Source of the DNA: Urechis unicinctus | Lineage: Eukaryota > Annelida > Polychaeta > Xenopneusta > Urechidae | DNA: 64,000 nt | Direction of reading: 5' to 3' | Assembly (NCBI GenBank): GCA_034190875.2 | Contig: CM067354.1 | Span: 5,064,315-5,128,314 of the forward strand | Shown: piece after piece, positions 27,351 to 40,966 of the stretch | Numbering within the stretch: the stretch's first letter is position 1 | Layout: every line of letters begins with the position of its first letter | Translations under genes and position numbers: made by a program | Notes under the pieces: generated by a model | What the model saw: only the letters and a program-made list of their open reading frames with translations | Told to the model about the DNA's origin: nothing | Database searches by the model: none

Positions 27351-30300
27351 TAATGTTGGATTAGTTGTGTGTTTATTCAGCATGCGGGCGTTATATTTAT
27401 TGATTAACTCGCTTATAAAATTGGGTGTCGGAAGGTATTCAATATCTTCAATATGTGGGCCTATGATCGTTATGGTATGGTTATATACTCTTATTTAATA
27501 ATCTGATATGGAATAATGCGTGATGGGCACATTGCACATTGTTGCAAAACGACCGTTGTTTGCATCCATGTCACTAATTACGCTAACGATATTGATGTCA
27601 TCTTTCCAAGTCGACGACATTTATTATGATAGAGGTGATAGTGATTAAAAAGCAGACCACCACTGGCGCCAAACTAACTCAGCCATGCTTATTTGTATGT
27701 ATATGTAGAACAATCTTGCCAGAGCTCGGACCGGGTGATGCCTTGGTAACACAACTGATATCCACCGCATCCAAACGCCGTTAAATAACCAAAAACAAAT
27801 CAATATTAGCTCCCTCCAAAACACGAAGGAGTGTTATCTAAATCCTTGAATGACATTATTGTCTCACTAGTTATAACACTTTTTATGGCATTTACTGTTT
27901 ATAGTATTAGGTGACTTCTTGATGATTTCAACTAACGTTAATTCAATTTATTATTACCTATAACTAATGACAAACATCAGTAACGAGCCTATTTGAAGAA
28001 TTAACATTCAATTCGATTGTAGTGGCTAATTAATTGCAATGCAGTATACTGCGTAAATATGGAGATATATCTATATTCTGGCAGTGTCTACGTCACATTG
28101 TAAACCAGATGACTGAAGTTATACTGCATACTAGCGAAGGCACATATTTATGGCGCAATTTCCAAAGCCAATATGATACCGGTGTGCAAGGTCGAATCAG
28201 CCACCATCCAACCAAGGCTATTTGGATACAACGTTACACCAATGATGTATATGTTAAATACTACAAAAGAAAATTCCTTCTCGACGAAGCATGTAGCGTT
28301 GTAGCGTTTGTTGATCGACAACTGAACTGCGACAATTGCTGCTCATCGGCAACTTAAATAGGAAACAATTATACAATGTATGCCATAAAATAATGGCCAA
28401 CAACGCCGATATGCTTGGTCCATTGTCCATATTTATACCAGTCCCAAATTTCAATCAAATGACTAACGCGATATGGCATTCTTGTCACCAGGACGGGGGA
28501 TATCGGCTTGGAGGGAAAGGAATGGTTGTATGTATATTCATAGTTGAACCGTTTCATAATGCAATAATTTGCACATTAAGACAAGATCACATGCAGATGC
28601 TTACTCAGCTGTTACTTCTTTCAAATCTACCTGGCATCGAAAAAAGCTTATGACGTCACCGCTAATACCGAACGTTATGTCCGTACCTTGTTTAATCGTA
28701 TTTCACGTAGTTGCACAGGTGACATCCTACCTATTTCACGTAGTTGCACAGGTGCCATGGTCGATATGGCTGCTGCTTGTGAGTACACAAATCTTCGCTG
28801 ACATTCAAAGAACCAATGAACCCTGGATCCTATGCTCTACTAAGTGTTTTACATGGCGCGCATTAGGCATTCACAAGTAATATACCAAAGAATGTTATAT
28901 GCACCTGCATATGTAAAACTATCTATCATGTCTTATACGCGCAACAGAGAGTGGCAAGGTCTTCATTCTGTACTATAGTATAAACGCGTAATTGTTTTAC
29001 TGTCGTGGCATTAGCTTGTCATTAGAAGCACACTGATGCTTACATGTGTCTGCACGTCGATGTGACGACTGTGGGCATCTTTTATTGTCACAATGGCAAT
29101 ACATCAGCGAATCGTGCTGTCCATTTTAAGCTCATCGACGACAAAAAAATTTTCTTACGGTTCAATGATTTGTGATTGTGAGTCAGTTTAACGGTACGGA
29201 TATTTTGTGAGTAAACAATTATGACCGGCATGAGAGAGAAACTACAGTGGTTGAGCAAAGATGGGCAGTAAATTGATCGCCCGGATATGCTATTCTTGCA
29301 CAGCTGGCGATTTTCGCCCTATCGCTCGGATATCTCACCCATGTTTACTCGGCTGTGAGAAGAAGCATAGGCTTGATACTCAGATTGCATCTGTGCGTTC
29401 ACCTGATTCGATTAGGAACGGATATATGATAGGCAGCAATAAATCATCTTGGTCTGATACCGCTACAAGCAAAGCACGCATTTGTCGCAAACGTGGAAAT
29501 CGTTCATTAGCAGCAGTAACTCCTCCAATTTCATGTCAGATGTGCACTTTAGCGTTTTTGCTGAGAAAATGTAATAGCATAGACAGTGTACCTCCATCCA
29601 TTTCGTGAGAAATATCATTTACAGTGCGGATACATGGCTCTCAGGTTGTTATCATATGAATTTATTCTACGGCTTATACGATCAGACCCTCGCAAATTGT
29701 ACTTATTGTACTTGTCACGTACTTATTATAGCGGATACGTATATCATTAAGCATTTCTAGACCTCTTAGCGAAATAACGTGTAGCGGTACGAGCCAGATT
29801 ATACTGAACGACCACCCTTGTGAAATTGTCATCGCGATTTTTTATTGGTTTGAACTATTACAAATTGCCTACGGTGCTCCACAGGGTTGAAATTATTATG
29901 GCAATACAGCATTCTAATTAGTTTATAAAGTGACGTTTTAGGACACATATGACTTCCCATAGGACGACAACATGCAAAGGAAAATCATAAATGAGTTCAC
30001 ATCGTACAACATCTCTAACAAGCAATATCTAGCCGCAGTAAAAAGCCTCAGTATGTAAGCGTACAAAAGATGCTCGTGCAACCAAGATAAGCCTGGAAAC
30101 AGCGTCATATTGTAGCCGGTATATTATCACATGTGCGTCTCTAGTGATATCATAGAAACATATGCATTTTATATTTTGTGTCATGGATAACACTAATATG
30201 AAATATACAACGATGTAATACAGCGCTGTTAACTTCGTTACAAAATTGTCATTATTTTGGGATAAATACCTTTCAAAGCTTTCATACGAAAGGAGGAGGT

Positions 30301-32397
30301 TACAGTTACGGCACAGCAGGCTTTTAATGCTTAAATAATTTTTAATGCTTGTTAATAAATGTTCTTTTAATAGCACGGAATGGTAACAACATCATTTATC
30401 AATGTTTTTCAATTGTGCAATGTTTCATGTGTATGATACAATCTGCATGTGCATCTATGCAAAATATTTCAGAGGCGTCTAATGAAGACCTATAACTTCT
30501 CAGTATGATGCCAGTTGAATGAATGATATCCACGACCTATATCAAAAGCAAGGCTTCAATATCAACCCCGCCGATGACTCATGCAGCATTCAGGGAAATG
30601 ACAAAAGATAATGGACCAGTATAATTAAATAACAATCTTTGGCAAAGGTATTGGCATGGAACTGAGAGAGTGGTGACGCGTGTTTTAAGGCAGGTCGTCT
30701 AATGAATGTATTAACAGTCAAATCCTCTTTAATTTGATATATGATGCCTAAGATATTGCCGTTCAGCTTTTCAAACAGCTAAAGCTTATTCGATCTACTC
30801 AATGATATGGGTATTCCTTAGATATAAATGTATAGAAAAGACAGATAATTACACCCTGCTGCCAAACTGCGATACCAATGCGCTGCCATGTATATTGCTG
30901 CCAGGTAAACTCTTTGACAATAATATGATACTGTAAACATATTGTACTTGTACATTGATTGCCTTCTTGCTCAAATTACCAGGTGTGAGGCATTAGTAAA
31001 GATATCCATGCTCTGACGAAGGAGTAAGAAAATTGGTTAAACGATGGGAGGGAACGCCATTACATTGAATAACATGTGACAAACGAACTGTGATATATGA
31101 TCATGTTCATAATCTGAGTATAGTGGAATAAACATAATGTATATTAGAATTTTAATTAAATATTGAAGGATTATGTATGCGTTTCACACGCAACACTGTC
31201 ATGCTGTTTGTTGCTTCATGAAAACACATCAATTTTGGTGCATAATTGGTGGATTCACTGCAAATACAATGGATTACATTACAATTACGAGGATGGTTTA
31301 CATGGTAAGGACAGCGGTATTATTCGAGCGTTCATCAGAAGATCATCCACTAATCTCTTCAGCATGCTGTGGGAATCAATAGGAAAAACAGCTAAATAAG
31401 TGGCGATGAATAAGCACCCAATAAAATTGTTCACTGTATTCTAATTGATTTTAATTACCGTTGCACTTATTCGACCACGATGTCGAGCAGTGTGCGGCTC
31501 TGTCCACGGGCTTTATTGATTGTCTTCGGCCTAGATCTCATGCAATGAACGGCCACTGTAATGACAGAGGGAAAAACCAACGGTAGTTTTAATGAGTAAA
31601 GTCGGCTTGTCAATAATAAATCTACTATATGTGGTCTCAAGGCCATTAGGGCTAGTATCAACATACAAGCTGCGTACTATCATGATGCCAATTTAACATC
31701 ATTCGTAGCTAACGACCGCGTGATACTGTTGATGCGATAAGTGGACGCAACACCTCTGCGTTCAACGTTCTGATAACATTTGACGTGTAAAACTGCCACT
31801 TCATATAGGTCGCATGCGCAGTAATTTGGGATGTGCCAATTATTGGAACATTGTTTGTTATATGACATGCTGGAGACAAGTAAAATTAATGATTGTATCC
31901 TTCTTGTTTGCACTGCAATTATGAAGGATATATCTGTGGACACAATACATTACTGAACATTTATTTACCCAGAATCTAAACAAGCAATATAATAGCGACA
32001 CTAACAACCAGAATAAGACATCGATCACAGAAGAATGGTGTAACGTAACCCCTTGTATGCCCTGGTAGCATGCGCAAATAATGGCAACCGACGTCGATAT
32101 GTTTGTTTTCCTAAGTAAACCAGTCACGCACCTTGCATATAATGATGTGATGGTTGATACTGTGGGAGTTTCATTACACGGAGCATTGGATTCTAAAACA
32201 AAGAATGCAGAACTATCACGAGATACATTTGGAATATTAACATGATACAATACAATGACGTTATTACAAAGCATATTTTGACACAAATACTAGCTCACTG
32301 ATATTGATCCTACATTCACTAAATCAGCTACTGCCGAACACCAACAGATCCGGTCATCTAAATGTCTTACATCATAGGGCTACTACACCATGAACAC
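27351..32397 (+). repeat. Large tandem-array unit, copy 2 second half
   Basis: Direct-orientation counterpart of 4931-10815. Landmarks are X at 27360-27490, R at 28880-29600 and Y at 31328-31510. The aligned stretch 29261-29566 differs from 7874-8179 at about 27 of 306 bases, roughly 91% identity by eye. About 210 bp at 30553-30757 is absent from copy 1. A 33-bp local duplication (TTTCACGTAGTTGCACAGGT at about 28701 and 28734) is present here but single in copy 1. No gene seen. Confidence 0.8.
28651..28658. promoter_or_regulatory. CRE-type palindrome TGACGTCA
   Basis: Copy-2 counterpart of the site at 7267-7274, in the same flanking sequence. Only the motif is seen; no use is shown. Confidence 0.3.
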
Positions 32398-32404
32398 ACA
32401 TATA

Positions 32405-32474
<70 letters not shown>

Positions 32475-32678
32475 TAGATAGAGAGAGAGAGAGATATATA
32501 TATATATAGAGAGATATATAGAGATCTAGAGAGATATAGAGATATAGAGATATATCTCTAGATATATAGAGAGAGAGATATAGAGAGAGAAGATAGATAT
32601 ATAAAGAGAGAGAGAGAGAGAGAAAGAGATAGATAGACTCTAGATATATATATAGAGAGATATATCCTCTATATATAG

Positions 32679-32722
<44 letters not shown>

Positions 32723-32882
32723 CATAGATATATCTATATATATATATCTCTATATAAATAACTATGTAGATATATATATGTATATGTAGAACGATATAAC
32801 TATATATCTATATATATAATATATATATAGAGATATATATATCTATAAATCTATAATATCTATATATATATATATATATATA

Positions 32883-32969
<87 letters not shown>

Positions 32970-32999
32970 CCAAATATAAATATATATAATTGTATATAA
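32398..32999. repeat. Compound (TA)n/(GA)n microsatellite
   Basis: TA repeats containing a purine-rich GAGA/TAGA section at about 32460-32650, then further TA to 32999. It closes copy 2 at the place where 10816-11101 closes copy 1. Confidence 0.95.
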
Positions 33000-35900
33000 A
33001 TATTCTAACGAATACCAAATCTTTGCAGAAGTCTTGTCGAGTGCATTTTCACAAATGTGACAGCTATAAATGAGCAATGGGCAGCATCTGAACGCTGGGG
33101 CTGACTGTTTTATTTTAGCACCATGTTGCCCCTACAGCCCGATTTAGAAACGGATGGAACTGCCCATATCGGTTGATTGCTGTTCCTCTTGGTGTGTTAT
33201 TTCTTCCAATAACTGTGTTATATCCAATCGTGACTTTAACGGGGTTAACAATCAGCCAATGAGTCTACCATGTTTCAGCATGATTGCCATTGCATGTTAG
33301 AAAAGATTATCTACAACAAACGTCCAACAGACATAAACGTAAAATGGTCCATGTTGCTTCCACGTAAATGGCCCACCCATCACCATCTAATACAAATTGC
33401 TTTCCACATTATTCAGGGGAGACACCATTTGATGAATGGGCTCAGCGCGGGAGGAAGAAGCAAACCGCTTACCAAATAAATGGTCGCAATGATTTTAATG
33501 GGGATAGACCGAAGGAAACGAATAGAATACGTCCTTTTTATAGTCACGTTGCTTTTCCTGCCGTTGCATAAATACAATGATTGTGGCGATTGAAATGAGG
33601 CTTCAATGTGTCCTTGAGATTTCTCTGAATAACTTTGCTGCCTCGAAACCGCATCTGGCAACATCGATCTAACGCTTGTCCAAACGAATCGTTATTCATG
33701 GCATTCGTATGATAATATTTATCCTCGATTGCAAGGAGGGGTCTGGACCACACTTGTCAAATTGTATGCTGCTTGTAGATTTGAATTTAAGTCCAGACGG
33801 TATTAAACACATCGAGTTAGATGCGAATTGATGCTAACAGAGTTAATTTTAGTTGCACGATTTTACCGTACACGTGAAATTCAAAATGACCTATGAAATG
33901 AAAATCGTTAATGCCCAGTAATAAAAAGGTCCAGTTGTTTCACTGTTAGGTAGGCAAGACACTGAAGAATATATGGGTGTTTTATGTTATGCGCTATGTA
34001 ACGGCATTTAGTGTAGTTTACAATAAAGTTACCTATGTTTGTCATGAGGGGGGTTGGGGGCATACAGGTGAAAAAGTGTAAATGGCGTTGTGTGTGTATT
34101 CCCCGCTCAATATCAGAATTATTTGGGTTAATTCGCACCTTGAAGTCAGGGTTAAATATTATACTTCATATGTGAAGAAACAATCGCGTAAAGCTTCAGC
34201 AGTTACTGTTACATTTTCTAGATGTTCACAAACTTTCCATTGTGGTGTGTGTATGGTCTTCAACGTTAATAACCGGCAGGTAAAAGCATCAAGCCCCAGT
34301 TACTGTTCATTCTCTGAATGTGAATGTGCAGGAGATAAGCTTCTGCACACAATCACACTAGTTCCTCTGTTTCGTATACTGTGGTCGGTTACTTAACTAT
34401 CCACAGAGTGGCTTTCCCGTTCATTCAAATCATCTATTTTTTCTCGTATACTCTGGACAAGTTAAATATAATTTAAAACTCGCACGATCAATATCCGCAT
34501 TATTAGCATATACGCATACATATGTATACATGAATGTATCGCTGATGTGTGTGCATCCATAGCTAAACTTTTGGCCTATTCGCAGTAGCTGATTGTACGT
34601 ATTAGCCCAAGAGATCAATTTGGCTGCTGCTTACACCAGTCATAAATCTTACCTGGAATTGCACATCGGGGCCAACAAGCGCAGTGGTTGGAATTAAATC
34701 TTTTGCAAAGCATAAGGGTAAACAGTATTTGCGTTGGGCTTATATGATATGTAACCAAGAGTAATTCTTTGCCCTTTATATATTACATTAAAAGGCACTG
34801 AACGTAATATCGGTTTTGCTACCCAAATTGTACAAACAATATAAGTGCACAAAGGGGCGCATTGGGTATTAAATATTATGCACAGGTAAATTCATATATC
34901 ATGGCTTATACGGGTCATACGGGTGACTAAATCCTCGCTTTCTTCATTAGCATCACCGTATTGTCGACTCGATATTCGAAAACCTATATATTTGTCCAAA
35001 CCTCGCAACAGTAGGCTGCCATCCGGACTGCTGAATGTATGCGTCACAGAAGGTCAACATGTATGATGGCTGTGCATAATCCAATGTACAACAACCTACT
35101 TACCAAAATATTTGTTGGACCTGTGTGACATATATATACCCTTTTGTTCTGACGAAAACAGTTGTACCAAGGTTTAGCATTGATGACACTAGTCTTATGA
35201 CAATATGGTTCCCAGGGTAAAAATAAGGCTTAAGTAATGGATAACTGCGCATATATCATGATTGGAACTGGTTAGATAAATGGCATTTATCAGTCCAACA
35301 ATATATGTTATATTTTACAGTGCGGTGTTTTAAACATACAACAATGGCGACCTGCAAGTAGATTACTATTGGTTTTCAGCAATGGCGGAGGCAATATTGA
35401 TTGCCGGGATATATTATTCAGGCACAGCCGGCAAGACAGGCTCAATGTTTTGCCCCATTGTTTGAGCGTCTATCTATGCATAGAGGAATAGGCTTGATAC
35501 TCCGATTCCACCCAAGCACTCAACTGATTTGATTATGGATGGAATTTTGATAGGGTGCAATCGATCAATTCGTCTGGCGTTGCTTCATGCCACCGCGGTG
35601 TATCATAAGGACACAAGCGGGAATAATGGCATATGAGCCGCAATGAATGATATCGATGGATGCCAAGTGTGCACGTTATTATACTTATAGTGGTTTCGAC
35701 CTTCTGAACAGTAAACAGACAGTAAACCCCTATCCTTTTCGTAGGTAATGCCATTTATTATACGGAAATGTGGAGCTTAGACTGTGACAAGATATATGTA
35801 TACTACTGCTCATATTATCATGCCTACACCGGTTTCCTGATCTAATCAATCCTCTATCAGCGCCGGGATGTAGCTATTCATAACAATTCCCGATTATGGC

Positions 35901-38900
35901 AATGCAGTTCAATCCATATTGCAGATGCTTGCTAAGATTGGTGACTAATGGATACTCAAGTCAAACACCTTTATCGTATTAACACAAGATACTGTAGAAT
36001 ACAAACACAAAGCAATTATATTCAACCTACATGGGAATTACTATAAAGGATGAAGTTCCGAACAATTGATTATGCATGCTGCATGTGGTGATGTTATGTC
36101 GAAAACTAGATTCGGTCGCTGTTTCGTAAATGTTCCTAATACACTGTTTATGGATCCCCATTCTGGACGTTTTCGAGCCATTCATTTAAAAGCTTATGTT
36201 GCAAATGTATCCGCCATATACGGAAACTGCGCTCTAGAACAAGGTCAGTGTCTTATCCTTTTTTAGCTGTTTGACTACCTCTAAAAGAACAATTAATGTT
36301 GCGATATATGATTTTTTTTTTAAATAGTCATAATGGTACGAATGATCTTGTATCGGCGGTTAGCCAATTATGTGCATTTAGTAATTCGAATGTCGCACAT
36401 ATAAGATAAGATATATTATGAGTATCGTTAATCTTAGTACTGCCATGACTTACGACCAGGCCATTAGGCTTAATGATGCTTCAAGCAAACTTAGTCTACC
36501 GAACATGGATCAAGAGAGATTGAATTGTGTGGCCCGTGAATGTCAATATATTTCTGATTATTCGCAAGGAGATATCAATGTTCTACTTAATTTTATTTGC
36601 ACATTATGAAGGCACCCCAGGCTTTGTTAAATGATTGCACTTGAACTTGATCTTCATAAAATAGCTGTACCATGTGTGCGAAATAAATGGTATTATATAT
36701 AACATTACAATCGCGATTGCAAAATGAAATTCATTCCCGTATGTATTGCTGCTAGGTCGCTCTAATGACTATGAATATTTCACAATAGACATGGCCTTGA
36801 GTTTTGTATTATTTTCCGATCCATGACAAGACTTTTAAGCGGTACTATATAGCATCCTAACATTGATAGCCTTCTTGTTCATACCAATAGACGTGAGGCA
36901 TGGTAGGAAAGATGTGTTGGCAATGAATATTGATTGTACCATTCTTCAACATCGATTTAGTTTCAGGAGTGGATTTAGAAATGTTTTCATGCAAAAACGA
37001 GAGACACAATTGTGACTTAACCGGACGATGATCAGGCATGTTATAACAATCATGCCACCATGTACAACATACAATAGGTGTATCTCAGAGACAATGAAAT
37101 GGCCCGGCGTCACCATCATATATTCTGGACCTGCCTCAGAGCACTGTACACTATGCTTATGAATATGTCGATTCACTACAAGGCTGACAGCTCAATATAG
37201 TTGATTGATTTGGTTGGTAGGGTCATATATATACACCGACGCATATCGTGAAGCATTATGACCATATGCCAGTTAGATGAGTGCAATGCGACACGCCCGA
37301 TAGAAAATTGCAATCAATGGTAGTACCAGCATTCTGCTAGGATTATAATGTAGCGCAAGTTATTCAACGTGTAACAGCCGGACTTTTGTAGCTGTAGCTG
37401 ACGTGTTGTATGCATTATTATCGCAAAATCGATGGTACCGAATAGCGTACACCATATATTAATAACTGTATTCGTTGTAGGTTTGCGTCATGTTTCCATA
37501 CTACTTACGCATGCTCTGGTTGGATGTGTGCTGTCCGTTCCGCAAACAATACGCATTGCCTCAAACAAGGCAATAGGTGTCAGATCTTATGAGGTAGATC
37601 AAGACCGATAGTAAACAATATATGATATTATACTAAGATATGTGGGGAATATACGAGTACAATAAGTATTTACTGAACATAAGCATGTATATTGCCGTGT
37701 ATAAATGAGTTACCTGTATATCACCATGATGAATTAAAGAATTGACTCGTGATTATCATTGGCTGTACCAAATGTGCTATTCGATTATTGATCTACAAAA
37801 ATAGGATTAATGGTGTCTTACAGTTGGTAACGAACTGAGGCGTGATCCCTATCTAAACCAAAACTTGTAAGGTCCTCCTCTACTATCATGAGCTTGCCGA
37901 AGCTGATTGCAACGTAGTTTTGTCTGCTAGTACTGAACGAATCATCTTACTAAGCTGTACGCTGATAGGCATCAGACCGAACTGCAGTCCGTGCTCCATC
38001 AAGGCTACAGAGCCTCTACAATGTATTGTACAAGAAGACTCTCTTGTTCCCTATCAATGATCGTCACCATTGTATAACTGCGGTATAGTTAAAAGCTATG
38101 TGAGATTCGTGCAACCCTTCTGATGCATATCCATGTTTTATATTATAGGTAGAGATTAAAGGTTGCGCAACGGTTGCGGCTCCATAAATGCCTAGAAATA
38201 CAAACATTTCTCAGTTCTGTGCGCTTGAACTGCACCAACTTATAGTTGATCAAGCGTCAACATGCGGAAACTGTAGAGTCTAGTATCCATAACTACCATG
38301 GCAACCAGTTTATACAGAGTGGACACAGAGTTGCGTATGTTATTATCAATGAAGAAATACGCGTGGAAGCAATCAATGACGCAGAACGAGGAATAATAAT
38401 GACTTGGGCATGATGTTGTGTTCTAAGCCAGTTAGTAAGGGATCTGAAGCCGGTTTTTTTAAATGGGCTACAATGCAAGCTAAACGATGACAATGGATTA
38501 ATGAGTGGATTTCTAGTAGTTAGCTGTTACAATACATGAGATACTAAGGTCCCAAGACATCATGATGCACTAATATGGTTTATGTTTTGAATAGCATGAT
38601 CGAGCGCAACAATTGTAGGGCTCCCCAGAGGACCATCTGCAACCCCCTCGAGCGTGTAATGGAAATCATTGGGATCACCAGCTTTATCGATTTGGGCGAG
38701 TAAGCTCCACAACAAAATTGTATTTATATTGATTTTTGTCGGGTTTGTATTTTCCACCAACATGCTGTTGACCAGTGTTCAATTCTGGCAACGTGCAATA
38801 TTGATTTTGTTCGACCTAAATCTGATACAATTAATGGCGATATGTCTATGACCGGGGGACATAACAGTGCTTCTGACTGTGAGTAATATTAGAATTGCAA

Positions 38901-39100
38901 TGATTAGTGAATAGAACCTGGTATCAAGGCCACGAAGGCTCATCGTATGTTAGGTAGTAAACCCATCTACTTAATACTGCATTGACATACTTGTGTCGTA
39001 ATTATCCTCTTGTATACAAAGGTTTGGCTTACAGCAGTATAACACTGTGCGTATCAAAGCTTATTGGTGGATGATTATATAATTGCAGTAGGTAGTTTTC
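33000..39100 (+). repeat. Older third copy of the tandem-array unit
   Basis: Landmarks appear in the expected order but are clearly more diverged. P (33370-33670) matches 22655-22900 through CCATCTAATACAAATTGCTT and GCTTCAATGTGTCCT. R (34860-35720) matches 7520-8170. The stretch 36860-36950 matches 9360-9420 and 30955-31015 (TTGATNGCCTTCTTG). Q (37385-37870) matches 1951-2440 through GTAGCTGACGTGTTGTATGC. Y (38610-38960) matches 25420-25990 through GGACCATCTGC and CTAAATCNGATACAATTAAT. Two frames at 36066-36266 and 36418-36609 show no recognisable protein. No gene supported. Confidence 0.7.
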
Positions 39101-40588
39101 CACTGATACTGGCTGAAACTAAACACCTGGGTAATTATCTAATTACGATGAGCTTGGTTATTTTCCATCCTGTTAAGCATGAAACGTGCTGCATAACATG
39201 CTACATTACACAGAACAGTTGAACACAAATTGATAATCATACGACTGGATATAACTGGGGAAACAGTTACATATGCTATAAAGACAGAGGGCATCTTAAA
39301 TAATATATACTAAACAAGGTAACTTAACAAGGTAACAAATTAAATAACGTTCCACTCGCATGGTTGAAATGTCGGGATAGCAAGAATAATTCGGTATAGA
39401 CAGTAAATGACAAGACCTGTAAACGTGATATCTATGTCTACATGCAGACTGATGTTTTACTTTTGCGATGGGTAAGGGATATTTGCAATAACCGACAAAT
39501 ATTTTTGATGGAACAATAGCAACACAATGCTGAAATATACGGGAAGGTAAACATACACAGATAGATGCCCTGGTCCTTACTAACACAGCACAGAATGGCA
39601 AACAAATAAAATGGCTGCCATTAAAATCCAAACTGCTAACACCGATAAACAGTCAATTAGGTTATCTGTCCGGTCTGATTGAGTGAAAATAATAGTTCAC
39701 CGCGCCAAAATGCCGGATCATGCTCGGTTACCAGTACATATTTTTAGTAAAATGATTCATACGAAGAAGGAGACCAAGTTGATTATCAAGCGGTTATGGC
39801 GACCAACAATGGCTACGGTATAGCGAAACCACCAAAGACAACATTAATCGGTGTGTATCACAGCATGATTTTCGAAGAAATGCACACAACATCAGCCCCA
39901 CCATATCTTCCATTTTTGGGAAGTTATTACAATGACTCGTTTATAATCCTAACATGTAAATGGGTACATAAAATCATAGATAATTAATCCATTAAGGCAC
40001 GCGGAAACATCCTCCGAACTTGGTTAACCAATATTTTCAAACGAATAGCGAACCAGTAACTACGCATGCGCATTACTACCATAGTCTGGTATTATCGCTC
40101 AAACCACGCCCGTTTTCAGACTCGGATGTATTGTAGAGTTTACCCTATCCCGTCGAAAATACGAAATCGAACTTTACAAAGGCCATAAAAATAGCTGGAG
40201 TCACCGATATGACTCGAGTTTTGGGATGTCAGTACTAACGCTAGTAGGGAATCGATCGACGATTTGTGTTTCAGACAAGCATTTTTGATGAAATGCACCT
40301 TTATCATCTACCAGTCAGCGAGAGTACTGATGTCATTATCAGATCCATGGTAAATAGTTGTACCGAGATCGCGCCTTAAGTATGATATCCGCTGCTTGAC
40401 TTGAAATCAGACTTCCGCAGACGGTGAACAAGTAAAAGAAGACGCTTAAGACATTTTTATTCAAACAAGCGTATATTTCAACATGCTGCCATTAACTATT
40501 TAATTCTTTTGCTTTTAACTATCTATTATTTGTGACTGAATTATATATATGAATAATTGCAACTACCTATAGAAACAACGTTTTTGCG
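39101..40588. other. Intergenic, no gene seen
   Basis: AT-rich sequence without a recognisable coding region. A CGCATGCGCA word at 40063-40072 matches the NRF1 consensus, but similar words also occur inside the repeats (about 10214 and 31812), so no promoter is claimed. Confidence 0.5.
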
Positions 40589-40629
40589 ATGCTGCGCTAT
40601 AAAAATTTATGTTATTACTATTGTTTATA

Positions 40630-40966
<337 letters not shown>

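Noticed and set aside
36066-36609. Two plus-strand frames (66 and 63 residues) as possible exons
   Set aside because: They lie inside the third array copy, have no recognisable domain, no convincing splice sites joining them, and no counterpart frame in copies 1 and 2.
40063-40072. NRF1-like CGCATGCGCA as a promoter
   Set aside because: The same word type occurs in array repeats and in the coding exon (about 55981), and no gene starts nearby.
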